Assembly: GCF_007565055.1 (NCBI RefSeq)
Contig: NC_044557.1
Location: 81,975,019 to 82,039,018, forward strand
Length of the DNA stretch: 64,000 nt
Direction of reading: 5' to 3'
Origin: Rhinopithecus roxellana
Lineage: Eukaryota; Chordata; Mammalia; Primates; Cercopithecidae
The position numbers were made by a program, and so were the translations under genes. Of the stretch, positions 44,371 to 56,789 are shown in pieces (positions within the stretch are counted from its first letter, which is position 1; the number at the start of each line of letters is the position of its first letter). The notes under the pieces are model-generated. The model made no database searches. It was given only the letters and a program-made list of their open reading frames with translations, and was not told the origin of the DNA.

Positions 44371-45235
44371 GATAAAAATGAAGCAACTGTAACAACTAAG
44401 TGATGTATACAAATTACCATCTGCAGGGAACCACCAGTGTGTGGCCTAGAAACACCCAGTTTCATATCGACGATGACAAATAGGTCCCATCTCACTTGTT
44501 AATTTAAATTCTTATAGGGCAGTGTGGAGAAAGATCAATATTATTATTGATGATAATGATTATCAGTTATGTTGATAATTCTGAGGCAACATTTGAAGAG
44601 AAAACAGTGCCATTATAGAGTAGTCTTATCTGTCATGGGCAAGTGAAAGGGAAATTGGTTTTTACCATTATAAAGCCTATGTTATAGACTAATGGTTTAC
44701 ATCATAGAGCAGTGGTTCTGAGTGGACCAAGGTGGAAGAGAGATATTCAGATCATATATGGGTCTCTGAAGATGTCTCAGGAGTGCCATAAATGAAAAAA
44801 GGAGGACAAGTTGGGGGAGGGAAGAAGCTAAGGATGTCTCAAAGAATTCTAACATGAAAGATGGCAAGGAAGGTGGTCCGTGTAACAAAGATAGACAGAG
44901 AGCACAAACCATCAATTGTCATTTTGTAATGTGGGTGTGAAATCATTAAATTCTTCACATCAATTCCCTGAAAGAAAAAAGATAAACTTGGGGATTGCTG
45001 ATATTTCTTTTAATTTCTTTTAATTCTATTAATCTATGGCTCTGGATTCCTAACATGTTTAATGTAAAATTAAATAATTGAAATCTAAATCTTTATCTTC
45101 CACAGGCCATAATTCCAAATGACAGGCTATGACCTTTCAGGCTTTCCTGGTTTGTGTGTGTTTTTTTTTTTTTTTTTTTTTTGAGTGATTAAAAAAATAT
45201 TGAATGTTGAATGCATAAATGTAATTAGCTTTAAT
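44371..45235. other. Unassigned sequence with a (T)22 run
   Basis: No gene was seen. An uninterrupted T22 run occupies 45161-45182 and has no adjacent retroelement that I can identify, so it may be the reversed tail of a lost or very short insertion. Confidence 0.45.
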
Positions 45236-45460
45236 AGTGAATACTGAAAGCAAATGAAATGTATATCAAAAGAGAAATGACTAAATAAAACAGAGAAATA
45301 AGATGTGGTTTATTTGGATTATGGAATATCATACCTTAATTGAAAGGAAAGATTTGGATCTGTGTATCAATATGTAAACATCATAAAAACATGTAGAGTA
45401 AAAGTAAATTACAGAACAATAGATATAGTATGATACCCCTTACCTAGTAAAGAAAAACCT
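45236..45460 (+). repeat. L1M-type 3' end fragment
   Basis: Old L1 text: 'ATGTGGTTTATTTGGATTATGGAATATCATACCTTAATTGAAAGGAAAGATTTGG', 'ATCAATATGTAAACATC', 'AAGTAAATTACAGAACAATAGATATAGTATGATACCCC'. Confidence 0.75.
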
Positions 45461-46734
45461 ACAAGTAATACTATATGTGTTCTATGAAAATTACACACAA
45501 ACATGGATATTAAAGGACATGGATACTCAACTCATAAGGGATTATTCATGATGACAGGAGTAAAGAACTAAAATTAGCAGTGCAAATTATTACTAGTAGA
45601 TATAGTAAAGATACAGTACTTTATCTGTAATGTAATCGTTTAAAAATAATAAACACATATATTATTTAGGTGATTAAAAATAGAAATAAGGGGAAAATCA
45701 AACAGAAAAGCATAACATGCAGAATAGTAGAGTAGCTATCAGGGCTGAAACTCCAAATGTGACTCTGTCAACAACAAACCATTCAGCATGTAAACTCATT
45801 TATTCTCTGAGAACGAATTTCCTACCTCAGCTAAAGCATAAGGACATCAGCCAAGAGGATCACCAAAGTTCGAAGTTTTCAGACATTGCGATGTTTTTGA
45901 ATTGTTGATATTTCATAGGATAGTGAGCAAATAACCAATGATATTTAGCACAAATGTCAGAACGTCAGTGGGTGAAAAAGCACAGTGACCTAAACTGCCA
46001 GGACACTTCAATACTGTTTAGAGATTTACAAAGGTTAAGCTCCCCAAGTAACACATTTTGTTAGAATTCCAGAATAGAGATGCCTACCTGGGTTTTCCCG
46101 CTCAGGGCTCCTGAATCTGGTATCTAACTGCATGATCTAATTCCTCCAAATATCTACGTGTGACAACACCCACGTGGGTATTTAACTCAAGATTTTCATG
46201 AAGATGATCACAGGATTTGTTGAAAATGAAAAAAAAATCTACAATTTAGTCTCCACATTTAAATGTCAATCTAAAAACAATACACAATAGATTCTGGCAA
46301 CAGTCTCTGGTTTCTCCTCACCAGGAGGATTGATGGTAACTCTTGATGATAATGGCTAAGAAAAGAGCCTCTAGGCTGGTCTTATCTGGAGCTTCCTTCA
46401 TATTTTCCATGTTGTTCTCCTATCACCAAATCTACTCTGGGATATCCACTTTTGACATAAAAGATTCCACTAAATCTTAGCCTTACATGAGAATTTTGCT
46501 TGATTTCAACACTCATTTGCCAATGCACCATTGCAACCCTCAGTCTCTTACTTGAACATTCTTTCTATACCTAAAACATTCTTGCAGGAATGCTGATTCT
46601 GTGATGACCCCATTCCACTCCAGCGTCCATGGGAAGAATTTTAAAGTCACTTTGCTGGGATAAATGTTTTTCCTATCTTGGGGTGAAAATTGAAATACAT
46701 TTTATCTTTGAACAATGAAATTGTCACCTCCTGT
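45461..46734. other. Unassigned sequence, no gene seen
   Basis: No long frame or recognised family. Confidence 0.45.
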
Positions 46735-47200
46735 ATGTAGCAGGCATTGATATCTCCATTTGCTTCCTTTTAGGAATAGGGCCTTCAAACTTGAGTTCAG
46801 CATATGGCCACCAAATTAGAAGTTACACATGGTGTCTTCCCTTGCAGCTAAATACGGCATGTGACTAATTTCACGCCAATGGAATGCAAGTGTGATGTGT
46901 GCAGCTTCCAAGTTACGGCCCTAAAGGGAAGGTGTGTGCCCTTCGCTTCCTAATTATTCATTCCAGTAACTAAAATATGATGATGAATCTTCTTCAGCCA
47001 CGTGGATGGAAGCAATACTTAGGGATGTCAGAGGAACAAGAGAGAGGTCTGAATTACCAACCCTTGGAACAATCCTGGTCTGCTTCTCTTCAGACTGACG
47101 TAAAATAGATTCATGGTCTATCTTGCTTAAGCCAGAGTTATTTTGGGTCTTGTCAGAGCTATGAAACAATGTACTAATGAATAGGATCTGGTACTTATAG
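46735..47200 (+). repeat. Ancient LTR-like repeat, family unresolved
   Basis: 'CATGTGACTAATTTCACGCCAATGGAATGCAAGTGTGATGTGTGCAGCTTCCAAG' and 'TCTATCTTGCTTAAGCCAGAGTTATTTTGGGTCTTGTC...TGAAACAATGTACTAATGAATA' are typical of a mammalian LTR or MER family ending in ACTAATA. I cannot name it. Confidence 0.45.
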
Positions 47201-47337
47201 TGGGATAACGGCATAACACAAATGAACAAATATGACACTGGCTTAATGGTTAGGCAGTGAGTGGCAAGGACAAAAAAAATTCAAGCTAAAAATTGAATTG
47301 TAAAACATTTGATAAAAAATGCTTCTTTCATTTCCGA

Positions 47338-47861
47338 TGCCTGTTCTATAACACTACCACAAATTTAATGGCTTAAACCAATGAAATTTATTATCTTACA
47401 GTTCTGGAGGTCAGAAACCCTACATGGCTCTTATGGAACTAAAAATTAAGTTGTTATCATGGCTAAGCTCTGTTCAGCAGGCTCTAGGAGAGACCTATTT
47501 CCTTCCTTTTTCCAGCTTCTAGGGATGCCTGCATTTCTTTGATCAGGGCCCCCTTCTCCATCTGCAAAGCCAGCAACAGCAGGTCAAATCCTTCTCACTA
47601 CAAATCACTTTGACCTCTTCTTTTGCCTCTTTCATCTACCTTTAATAATCAATGAAATTTTGATGAATCCACTTAGATAGTCCAGGATAAAGTCAACTAT
47701 TCGATCTTAAAGTCAGGTGATTATTAACCTTAATTGCATCTGCTACCTTAATTCCTCTTTGCCACATAAGGTATGTATTCACAGGTTCTGGTGATTAGGG
47801 CATAGACATCTTTGGGCAAGTGTGGTAGGGGTTATTATTCTGCTTATCACAATGTCTCCTG
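47338..47861 (-). mobile_element. MLT1-type MaLR LTR, antisense
   Basis: Reversed MLT1B/C-like text: 'CTACCACAAATTTAATGGCTTAAACCAATGAAATTTATTATCTTACAGTTCTGGAGGTCAGAAA', 'TTCTTTGATCAGGGCCCCCTTCTCCATCTGCAAAGCCAGCAACAGCAGGTCAAATCCTTCTC', ending 'GGGGTTATTATTCTGCTTATCACA'. It is the same family and orientation as 51087-51572. Confidence 0.85.
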
Positions 47862-49239
47862 TGATAACCTGGACATCAGAACCCATGCTAACTGAGCCCA
47901 CTTTAGGAATGTGTTGATTTTTTTTCAGAATATCAGTGCAGGATATTGTTGACTGCTTCTTGGCATTTTTAGCAAAGTCATGTAAGAATGGGCTGAATCC
48001 CAGCTAGAGACATCCTACTTAAAAGTAGAGATGGAAGGAAATTCAGTTGCATTTCGGTAGGCATGCTTTTTTCTTTTTTTCTTTTACTTTTGGGGGTGGG
48101 GTGGGGTAGGGAAGGGTCTCGACAGTTGGAACCCTACAGGGTTGGAAAGTTAATAGCTTCTCTGTTCTGGTTATTCTGAAGAAGCAGCCTTAGCTGGAGA
48201 AAAGCCTATAGCCTAGGCTTTGCTCAAGTACTTCCCAGTAAGCGCTCTCTGCCAGACACAGAGCACGGAGGCACAAATTGGACTTAAGATCTTTTCTTCC
48301 CAACCAAATATATTTTTTAATGACCTCAGCTACCTTCAAAAAAAAAAAGGTCAGAGTGAGAATGGGCAGCACACAGAGGACAGAAAATAAAAGATTGAAT
48401 TCATGTTTAAGAAGTATGTTGGATGAGACCATTGGCTGTTATTACTGACCTATAGAATTGATTAGAAATAAATAGACCAGAAATTGACTAGGTTTTTTAG
48501 GAAATTATATATATACTGAATGAATGGGAAACCTAGCTGACCAAAGCCTGGTGTTGCTACACACCTAAAACACCTATAGGTCTTTGAACTTGCACCAACA
48601 TAATGTGGTTTGGTCACCGGGAAGGATATCCTCTCCTGTGTCCACTTCAGACATAAAGAAGGGGGAATGGACAAGAAAAAATTTCCAGAGGGAGAAGCAA
48701 AGGGTTGGAGGAGGAGGGAGCAAGATGAGAGTAAGGCAAGTTAAGGTCCTGGCCTCAAGTACAAAATTTAAGGTAGTGCAAAAACAGTCCGTAATCAAAA
48801 TACTATTTTAATACAATATAGAATCAGAATCAGTGCAAAACATCGTGGATGAACAAAATAGTAAAATTTTTAATACTAACATGATCTGTAACAGTGCCAT
48901 AGGAAGTCATATCAGATCCTGAGACAAAAAGGAAAATCATCAATACAATCTTATCTTTATTAAACAGTGTTATATTGTTCACCATAGATTTATAGATCCT
49001 TTACATTCATTTTGTTTGTTTAAAATATATCATTAAAATTTTTTTTGATTATCAAGTCTTTTTGTGCCCCCTTAAGTTTTATGCCTGAGGCAAGAAACTC
49101 TCTGACCTCACTTAATGCTCTATGATCTGGGTCCTAGAGCAGACACAGACACGAATTCTGAAAGTTCTGCCCAGAGAATAAAGACAGGGATGCCAGGTGA
49201 GCTAAAGAAGGGATTTACTCCATTGCTAGGGAAAGGAGT
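47862..49239. other. Unassigned sequence, no gene seen
   Basis: A G-rich stretch (GGGGGTGGGGTGGGGTAGGG) at about 48091-48111 has four G-runs and could form a quadruplex on the + strand. No gene was recognised among frames of 70-80 codons. Confidence 0.4.
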
Positions 49240-49638
49240 TGTTATGGGCTGAATTGTTCTCCTCACCCTCCGCCAAATTCCTATGTGGAAGCCTTAACCC
49301 CTAGTATCTCAGAATGGGACTCTATATTTGGAGATAAGGCCTTTAAAGAGGTGGATAAGTTAAAATGAGGCCACTAGGGTAGGTCCTATTCCAAAGTGTC
49401 TGGTCTCCCTATTAGAAGAGGGAGAGACATTAGGGCCGTGCACAGAGGAAAAACCGCAGGAGGACACTGCGAGCAGGTGGCCATCTGCAAGCCAAGGAGA
49501 CGCCTCAGAGGAAGCCACACCTGCTGCCACTGGGATTGTAGACTTCTAGCCTCCAGAACTGTGAGAAAGTTAAGTTATGTTGTTGAAGCCAGACAGTTTG
49601 TAGTATTTTGTTACGGCAGCTCTAGCAGACCTTGTACA
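49240..49638 (+). mobile_element. MLT1A-like MaLR solo LTR
   Basis: Sense landmarks: TGTTATGGGCTGAATTGT, 'CCTAGTATCTCAGAATGGGACTCTATATTTGGAGATAAGGCCTTTAAAGAGG', 'ATGAGGCCACTAGGG', 'CTTCTAGCCTCCAGAACTGTGAGAAAG', 'TTGTTACGGCAGCTCTAGCAGACC'. The probable 5-bp TSD is GGAGT / GGAGC with one difference. The 97-codon frame inside is not a gene. Confidence 0.88.
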
Positions 49639-50754
49639 GGAGCCTTTGGTATTCCTGTACATCAGCACTTGATCATTGTTATAAAGTGAATGAATGCTGC
49701 TTCTTCAGACCCTCCTTTCTAACTTGGAGGCTTTTTGACTTTTGTTTGTGTGTTTTAATTGCAACTATACAGCTCCTACTCTGCTGTTTTACACTGGGGA
49801 GAAGTCAAATAACTAGTATTTTAGGTTATAGTTCCCTGAACTACGAGCAGCCACACCTAGTTCTAGTGAAAGTCTATGCGTCACCTGCAGATCTGGGGCT
49901 TTGAGTTGGATGTAGTACCTGGCATGCGACCCTTGGGGAAGGGTGAGTGTGTTCTAGGGGCAAAAAGAAGGATTCATAAGATTACTAGGGTGGCCAAAGG
50001 AACTGACTGGGACAGAATTACTATTGTTTCCAACATCTAATTTCTTTTTCTTCATTAGTAATTGAACCCCAAAATCTCAGCTGCACAGACGGCCATCCAG
50101 ACAAAAACAAAACAAACAACAACAAAAACAAAAATCTTCAATGGGACTATATATTATTTTTGAGCCAGAGGAAATGAGTGGAAGAAATGTGTGCACCTGC
50201 AGATTCATGCCCTAAAAGGGAAGTGGTACTTCCTCCCCTCTCTTTCTTCATCAGGCTGTTCCAAATGACGAGCCATTTTCAACCACAGATAAAGGCTGCA
50301 CCCACTGAAACCACAGTTGTTTTTGTCACCCAATTTGCCCCAGCAAGTTTAGATAAGAACACATCATCAGGAAATATTCATGACTATGTCCCTAAATCTG
50401 CAACAAAATAAGCTAGATACTACTATTCTCTGGATTTAATTTGAGCAATTTTGGAAATTCAAATTTTGTTGAATATAAAGTGATTAAACAGTTTGGGGGA
50501 TTAGTTAGATTATGAGCTTAGTAACTGTAAGACAGCAAATAATAAGGGCTTCAGAAATCCAAAATCATTCTTTCTTCTCACATAGCATTTCAAGTATAAG
50601 TAGTGGGGTTTTGAGGGTGGCATCATAATATCTAGGACAAAAGCCTCTTCCATTTTGTAACTTTGCCATACCAAATTTATATTTCTAGTCCCGACCCATC
50701 TCCTGAGCTTCAGAATCATTTATCCTGTTGCCTAATCAATGTCTCCACTTGGGT
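49639..50754. other. Unassigned sequence, no gene seen
   Basis: An A/C-rich low-complexity stretch (ACAAAAACAAAACAAACAAC) lies at about 50100-50135. No gene or named repeat was recognised. Confidence 0.45.
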
Positions 50755-51086
50755 ATATGAAAAAGATCTCAAACTAATTTCTAAAACAGAATTCTTTCTT
50801 TTCTCCTCTAAACCATAGCGCCCCTGTCTTTCCCATGTCAGTAAATGCACTACTACTCACCTAGTTCATCAAACTCAATGGCTTAGACCAAAATTCTGGG
50901 AATTATGCAAGACAATTTTTTGTCAGCTTGAAAATGTATCCCAAATCTGACCACTTCCCACCACCTTCACTGTTGTCCCTATTCTCTAGACTATTTTCCC
51001 CAAATTCTAAATTCAATTAGGAACAACCTAATTGTACTTGCTTTACTTTTAGATGGTACAGTTCATCCCCCACACAGAGGCTACAG
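50755..51086 (+). repeat. L2 LINE, left segment of a nested locus
   Basis: L2 sense text around 50930-51000, 'GTATCCCAAATCTGACCACTTCCCACCACCTTCACTGTTGTCCCTATTCTC', corresponds to the L2 ORF region upstream of its 3' half. It continues at 51898 after two younger insertions. Confidence 0.65.
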
Positions 51087-51572
51087 TGTATTAATATTCT
51101 ATTGCTCCTGTAACAAACTGCCACAAACTTCGTGGTTTAAACAGTATAAATTCATCATCTTACTTTTTTGTAGGTCAGAAGTCCAACTTGACTCTCACTG
51201 GGCTAAAGCCTAAGGACTGGTTGGCTGCATGATTTTCTATAGAGGTGCCAGTGTGGAATCCCTGCCCCAGCTTCTGCAGGCAGCCCACACTCCAGGGCTC
51301 ATAGCCCCATTCTTCCATCTTCAAAGCCAGTAATGGTGGACTGAGTTCTCCTCATATCACTCTGACCTCTCCCACCTTCTTCTACTTTTAAGGATCTTTG
51401 TGATTGCATTGGGAGCACCTGCAAAATCCAAAACAATCTCTTTAAGACTAGCTGATTAGCAACCTTACTTCCATCTGAAAGTTTCATTCCCCTTTGACAT
51501 GTAATGTGATGTATTTACAGTTCCAGAGATTAGGGTATGGGAATTTTTGAAGGAATATTATTCTGCCTGTCA
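51087..51572 (-). mobile_element. MLT1-type MaLR LTR, antisense, inserted in L2
   Basis: TGTATTAATATTCTATTGCTCCTGTAACAAACTGCCACAAAC through 'ATATTATTCTGCCTGTCA', about 486 bp, with 'CCATCTTCAAAGCCAGTAATGGTGGACTGAGTTCTCCTCATATCACTCTGACC' inside. The approximate TSD is TACAG / TGCAG. It splits the L2. Confidence 0.88.
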
Positions 51573-51585
51573 TGCAGTGTAATTT

Positions 51586-51897
51586 ATTTATTTATTTATT
51601 TAATTTTTTATTTTTGAGATGGAGTCTTGCTCTGTCACCCAGGCTGGCATGTAATGGTGTGATCTTGGCTCACTGCAACCTCCACCTCCCTGGTTCAAGT
51701 GGTTCTCCTGCCTCAGCCTCCTGAGTAGCTGGGATTTCAGACATGCCCCACCATGCCCAGCTAATTTTTTGTATTTTTAGTAGAGAGGGGTTTCGCCATA
51801 TTGGCCAGGTTGGTCTTGAGCTCCTGACCTCAGGTGATCCACCCGCCTTGGCCTCCCAAAGTGCTGGGATTACAGGTGTGAGCCATCGCGCCTGGCC
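51586..51897 (-). mobile_element. AluS-like element, antisense
   Basis: Full-length dimeric Alu read from a TTTA-rich A-tail complement to GCGCCTGGCC. The TSD is ATGCAGTGTAATTT (51572-51585) versus ACGCAGTGTAATTT (51898-51911), one transition. It landed at the LTR/L2 boundary. Confidence 0.95.
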
Positions 51898-52500
51898 ACG
51901 CAGTGTAATTTTTAAACATGTAAATCAGATCTTATTTCCCCCTCTCTTTTAGATCCTCCATTGCCTTTTCATCCACACCTGTAACAAAATCCAAAATCAG
52001 AGCAAATAGGCCTTTCACGAGCTGCCCACTTCTACTCTCTCTTTCTATTCACCATCACTGTCTCCCCATTCATTTCTATGCAGTCTCACCAATTTGATTG
52101 CTATTTCTCAGAATGCCAAGTTCATTCCCACCTCAGAGCCCTTGAATATTCTCTTTTTTCTGCCAGGAGCTTTTCCCTTAGATATCTCCATATAGTCCCC
52201 ATCCTCACTTCGTTCATGTCTCTACCCAAAGGGTCCTTCCTCAAAAATACCATCCCTGATCATTATCTGTCACTGTCACTCATCATATCTGGTGTCAGGC
52301 ATTATGGTACCACCATATCAATTTTACTGCGAGTTATTGTTATTCAGTGATGGCATTACGAATTTATTTGTCCATTTACTCATTGTCTGTCTCTATCACC
52401 AGAATGTAAGCTCCATGAGGATAGGAAATTTGTTTTGTCTTTTTCTCTGTTTCATCTGCAGCACACAATGGGCATCCACACCAAATGAGTGAATAAAATG
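51898..52500 (+). repeat. L2 LINE, right segment of a nested locus
   Basis: Continues the L2 with 'TTTTTAAACATGTAAATCAGATCTTATTTCCCC', 'CTCAGAGCCCTTGAATATTCTCTTTTTTCTGCCAGGAGC', 'CATCTCTACCCAAAGGGTCC' type text and the 3' end 'CAGAATGTAAGCTCCATGAGGATAGG ... CCAAATGAGTGAATAAAATGG'. The 90-codon frame at 52078-52350 is a decayed L2 ORF2 shadow. Confidence 0.85.
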
Positions 52501-54164
52501 GTTGAATATAAGGAAAAGTAGCCTATATACTCAACATTTTTACCTGGTCTCAAACACTGAAATAACCCAACACTCTTCTGCAAGGGATGAACCATTTAGA
52601 TTCAGAACAATCTAGGCAAAATTCTACACTTAAGCCTCACTCTGTCCTATTTGCAATACAATTGAAAGCCAGGGATTTGTTCCATTTTCTTCTTTGTGTG
52701 TCTTGGTTTTCAAATGAGGTGTTTAATTCCAGCCAGCATGCTAAGCATGTTCAGACTCTGTGTTGAGCCTCCCGTTCCACCTTGGGGATTCTCACACAAA
52801 ACAGGACAGCATTATTAATCCATTCTCTACAGATGCTGCAGTCGCACCTTGCAGATTGTCAAAGAGAAGTGACAGATGTGCAGTGCCTAGCAGCCTTGAA
52901 AGTCAACTTATGGGGTTCTGGAATTATGGCTTTCAGAAAAGTCATTATTGATCAAGTAAAGCTTCTAACTCAGAGAAAGTGATGGCTTGAGGAAAACAAC
53001 ATTGTTTCAGAACACAGCTGGCTTGATCTGGATTGTTCTTAACATTCTGAACCTAAGCTTCTCAATTGAAAATAAGTGTATATGGAGAATCTGCCATGAA
53101 CCAGAACTTAAGCCAGGGACCACAGCATTCAAAACAGAAGGAAACACTGTCTTTGTTCTCTGGACTCTCACAGTCATGGCAGTGAAATTGTGATTCACAC
53201 TAAAGTCCACAGATGTGTCAAGAATGTGTCTCTTTAAAACTTAGAAAAATGGCCGTCTTCCAATCACCACTTAAATATTACAGGTGGACTTTGACATTTG
53301 CTATAGAAAACAAACAGAAAAAAACAGCCACTACCAGAATTACTATTTTTCATTCCATGATTAGGGAGTAGGTTTGTGGAATGGGATTAAATTCCCTGAT
53401 CATGTAAGCAACAAAGGAAATAATTGCAAAGGTTGTTGTCATCTGTACCTAGATTTTAAAAAAGCTTTCCATTCATACTAATTTGAGATTCTGTATTCTG
53501 GTCACTGAGTCTTGACTGAATGTATCTAAAACTCACCTCCTTTCCATTTTGACCTCTTCTCCTGGGACTTATCTTCCTCTTCAATCCTTAATGCCAACCT
53601 CAAGTCTTGGCCTCTTTGGGGTTTCTGGTCACTTACAAATGACCACTATTTGAAACCTTGAACACAAGGTTTCTAAACCACCCAGCTGGCACACCAGTGG
53701 CATAACTCCTGCCTGGCTTTCTGCCCACATCCTGCGTAGAGAACCCTCTTCTGTTGCTCTCAGAATCACAGAATGACAGTCATAGAGATGGTGAAGTGAA
53801 ACTGGGCATTCTTAGAGATCAGGCTAGCTTCAGATTCCTTCTGCTAGACACACTGACATTTTCTGAATAGCTAAAATTTGAGTTTTGAAGATAGGAAGAA
53901 TTTTGTCTGAATTCAAAAGAAATCATGTGCTACTGCACATGGTAGGAGCTTGTTTTATTAAAGAAAATGTAATTAAGATACTTTGGAAGATAACTAAATT
54001 AAATGACAAGAGCAATTGATTCATTTTTCACCCTGGAAACCTATTTCTGAGTATTCTATGCAGGTCTCAAATCAAGAAAAATACATTTGACATCAGTGTT
54101 TCCACAGGATAGATGAAAAACATAGATGAATAGATAGATGATGTTGTTGATGATGAAGATAGAC

Positions 54165-54166
<2 letters not shown>
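52501..54166. other. Unassigned sequence, no gene seen
   Basis: Frames of 60-70 codons overlap on both strands. No family or repeat was recognised. Confidence 0.45.

Positions 54167-54210
<44 letters not shown>
54167..54210. repeat. (GATA)11 tetranucleotide microsatellite
   Basis: Eleven uninterrupted GATA units, preceded by imperfect ATAGATGAATAGATAGATGATG text from about 54120 that probably seeded the array. Confidence 0.97.
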
Positions 54211-54211
<1 letters not shown>

Positions 54212-54699
54212 CTGAACTCTAGAAGAAAGTCTATAAGAAGACAGGAACGTTAACCAAGAGGACATATATCCAGTCCACCTAAGGCAATTCTCAGCTTGCC
54301 TTCTCTGAAAGAAATGAGACAGTAAAACACTAAGAAAATCTTTAAAAGGAAGAGCTGATCCTTTACATTATTTTTGGCAATAAAAACAGTGAGCTTTCAG
54401 AGATTAGCAAGAAAGCCAAGCAATGCCCTGAAGTACCACGTCACTAGAAGATGCTGACTTAGACATGATCATATTAGTGCTTTGTTCAGGGACTTCCAAG
54501 TAAGTGTGCATACAACTGATAGCTTCAAAATTCAGTCTTTTAAATAAGCATTGCTTAAAAGCAATATCTTAACCCATTTTAATTATTTTTTTCTTAATCA
54601 TTTGCATCTCTATGCTCTCCTGGTAAAAGAAGTGTGGTGGCCCTATAGCAAATATGTTTTGTAGCTTTTGTGCTTGGAGAAGGTGGAGGGTGAGCAAGG

Positions 54700-54905
54700 A
54701 AGCTGGTGTTTACTAAGTTTTTCCTATGTACCAATTATTTCACATATATTAATAGATTTCATCCTTACTAGTATCCAGCATTTGTCTAATAATCTAACTG
54801 TAGAAATAAGAAGCCTGAAATTCAGCGAGTTTTCAAATCACATGGCTGGGGTTTGAACTCAGGTATGTCTGACTCTTGAGGTCACACTCTTACTAATATA
54901 CTGGC
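54700..54905 (-). repeat. MIR SINE, reverse orientation
   Basis: Reversed MIR: 'TGGTGTTTACTAAGTTTTTCCTATGTACCAATTATTTCACATATATTAATAG', 'AAATCACATGGCTGGGGTTTGAACTCAGGTATGTCTGACTCTTGAGGTCACACTCTTACTAATATACTG'. Confidence 0.85.
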
Positions 54906-55089
54906 TGCTGAAGAACTTTAGGTTTAAAGAAAGGGAAAAGGAAAATTACAGGGAGAGGGAAAGAATAGAGCTGCAGTCAAACTCCATGTGTGCCAGGTCT
55001 CATAGTTCAAAGGCATAGCAGCACAAGACCACTTGCCTGGCCTGTAGTGGAGTGCAGGTAGTAGGCAGACATAAGGAATCTTGACATAC

Positions 55090-55262
55090 AAAGGGCTTTG
55101 GTGATCAGTGAGCTCAGAACCTTTATCTTAGAGTTAAGGAAACCGAAACTGAGAAAGCTCCTTGTCCAAGGTTATACTTGACTTTTGACAATTTGTCAAC
55201 ATCAGAGCTAAGCCTAGAACCCATATATCTTCATTCTTAGCTAAACTCATTCCATTATTCCA
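55090..55262 (-). repeat. MIR fragment, reverse orientation
   Basis: Partial: 'TAAGGAAACCGAAACTGAGAAAGCTCCTTGTCCAAGGTTATAC' then 'ATCAGAGCTAAGCCTAGAACCCATATATCTTC'. Confidence 0.6.
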
Positions 55263-55504
55263 TTCATTCTACTTGAGAAGGAATTCTTAGACATGGGACC
55301 TGCGATAATTTCCTACGGAGATCAAAATCAAGTGCAGAAGAAAAGACTTGAGCCTGTGACCTGAGACTACTCAGGAATCCTAACATTTATTCAAAGTAAT
55401 GAGTCCTTTGAAGAGACTCTTTCCTATTACAGTAAAGCATAAATTTAAATTGCAACCAAAAGAAAATAATTTCACTCTTAATCCCAAATTTATCTTCTTT
55501 GCAT

Positions 55505-55625
55505 AAAGAGCATAGATTAAGAGACAGTATTTACTTGCTGTGTTGCCTTAAGTCACTAAAATTCTCTGAGCTGCATTTTAATTATCTATAAAATGAAGAT
55601 AGTAATAATACAGAGGTTCCTCATT
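55505..55625 (+). repeat. MIR fragment
   Basis: 'TTACTTGCTGTGTTGCCTTAAGTCACTAAAATTCTCTGAGCTGCATTTTAATTATCTATAAAATGAAGATAGTAATAATAC' matches the MIR central region. Confidence 0.7.
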
Positions 55626-56525
55626 ATCTCAATTTTATTATCTGAGTCTGCACCATAATGAGACTGCACAAGAAATCAAAAGCCATCATAACATGAAAAT
55701 ATCCTCTAATGCTCTAATGAGTTGCTCATTTATGAAATTAGTCTGCTCTCCACATCCCTTCTCTTTTAAGATTTGTATTTATCTCTAACCATTAAATCAA
55801 TGCCTTTGATCATTAGTCTATAAATACCTTGCAAATCCTTTGGCAAGCAAAACCATAAATCTCAGAAAACTTTCAGACTCTCAAGCGGTGAATGAGAGCA
55901 GTGCTGGAGAACAGTGCAAAGTCACACACAAAGCAACGAACATGGAAGGATATCTGGCCTAGTTAGCACCTCAAAACCACAGAAGAGAGAAAAGGTAAGG
56001 TTGGTGACAGGGCAGGAATTTTAAAGAAAAAATATCTGAATATCAACATAACAATAAAAGTCTTTGGAAAAGCTGATTAAACCTTGACTATTTCTCAAAA
56101 GTGACCTTTGATGATTCTTTGCAAGTTAATAACATAAAAGGATGTTGCATTATGTTCTCATTTATAGGTTTTGCCAGAAATCATGTTTTTTTTTTTTTAA
56201 AATGAACTCCATTATTTTCAGTAAATATGTCTCATTGTCATTATAACCAAAATTATTACATTTATGAAAAATACAGTATTTTTATTACCTTTACTTTTTA
56301 AAGATAAAGTCTCAATTGAATCCTTTTTCCCTTATATACTATGAAATTTTTGTTGCAGCTTTAAGTGAGTTTTTTGTAGTGAATAATTACCCTTGCATTA
56401 TAAGGCTCTCTTTTATCTGTACCATCTTCTATTGTTATAGTAAACAAATGAGATAAAACTTGCAAATGCAATTTACAGATTCTAAAGTGCTACATTAATG
56501 TTAAAATTTACTTTGTTTCCAAAAA
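55626..56525. other. Unassigned AT-rich sequence
   Basis: No gene or named repeat was recognised. A T12 run lies near 56187. Confidence 0.45.
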
Positions 56526-56529
56526 AAGT

Positions 56530-56740
56530 TTGTTTATTATGTGCAAGTTACCTCCACATACATTATTTATTTTATTCTCAAAACAACTCTTGGAAGTAGG
56601 TATATATCATCTCCAAACTATAAATTAGCAAAATGAAAAAACTTGTTCAAGGTCGCATAGCTATTAGGTGGCTTAGTTACATTGAGAGCCCAAATTGGCT
56701 GTCCTCAAGTCTAAGGTATTCATTCTATTAATTTGAACCA
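56530..56740 (-). repeat. MIR SINE, reverse orientation
   Basis: Reversed MIR: 'TTATTATGTGCAAGTTACCTCCACATACATTATTTATTTTATTCTCAAAACAACTCTTGGAAGTAGG', 'AACTTGTTCAAGGTCGCATAGCTATTAGGTGGC'. Confidence 0.8.
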
Positions 56741-56789
56741 TATAAGCCACCATTTTTTAGTTCAATAATGGTTGAACATCTGCATTTCA

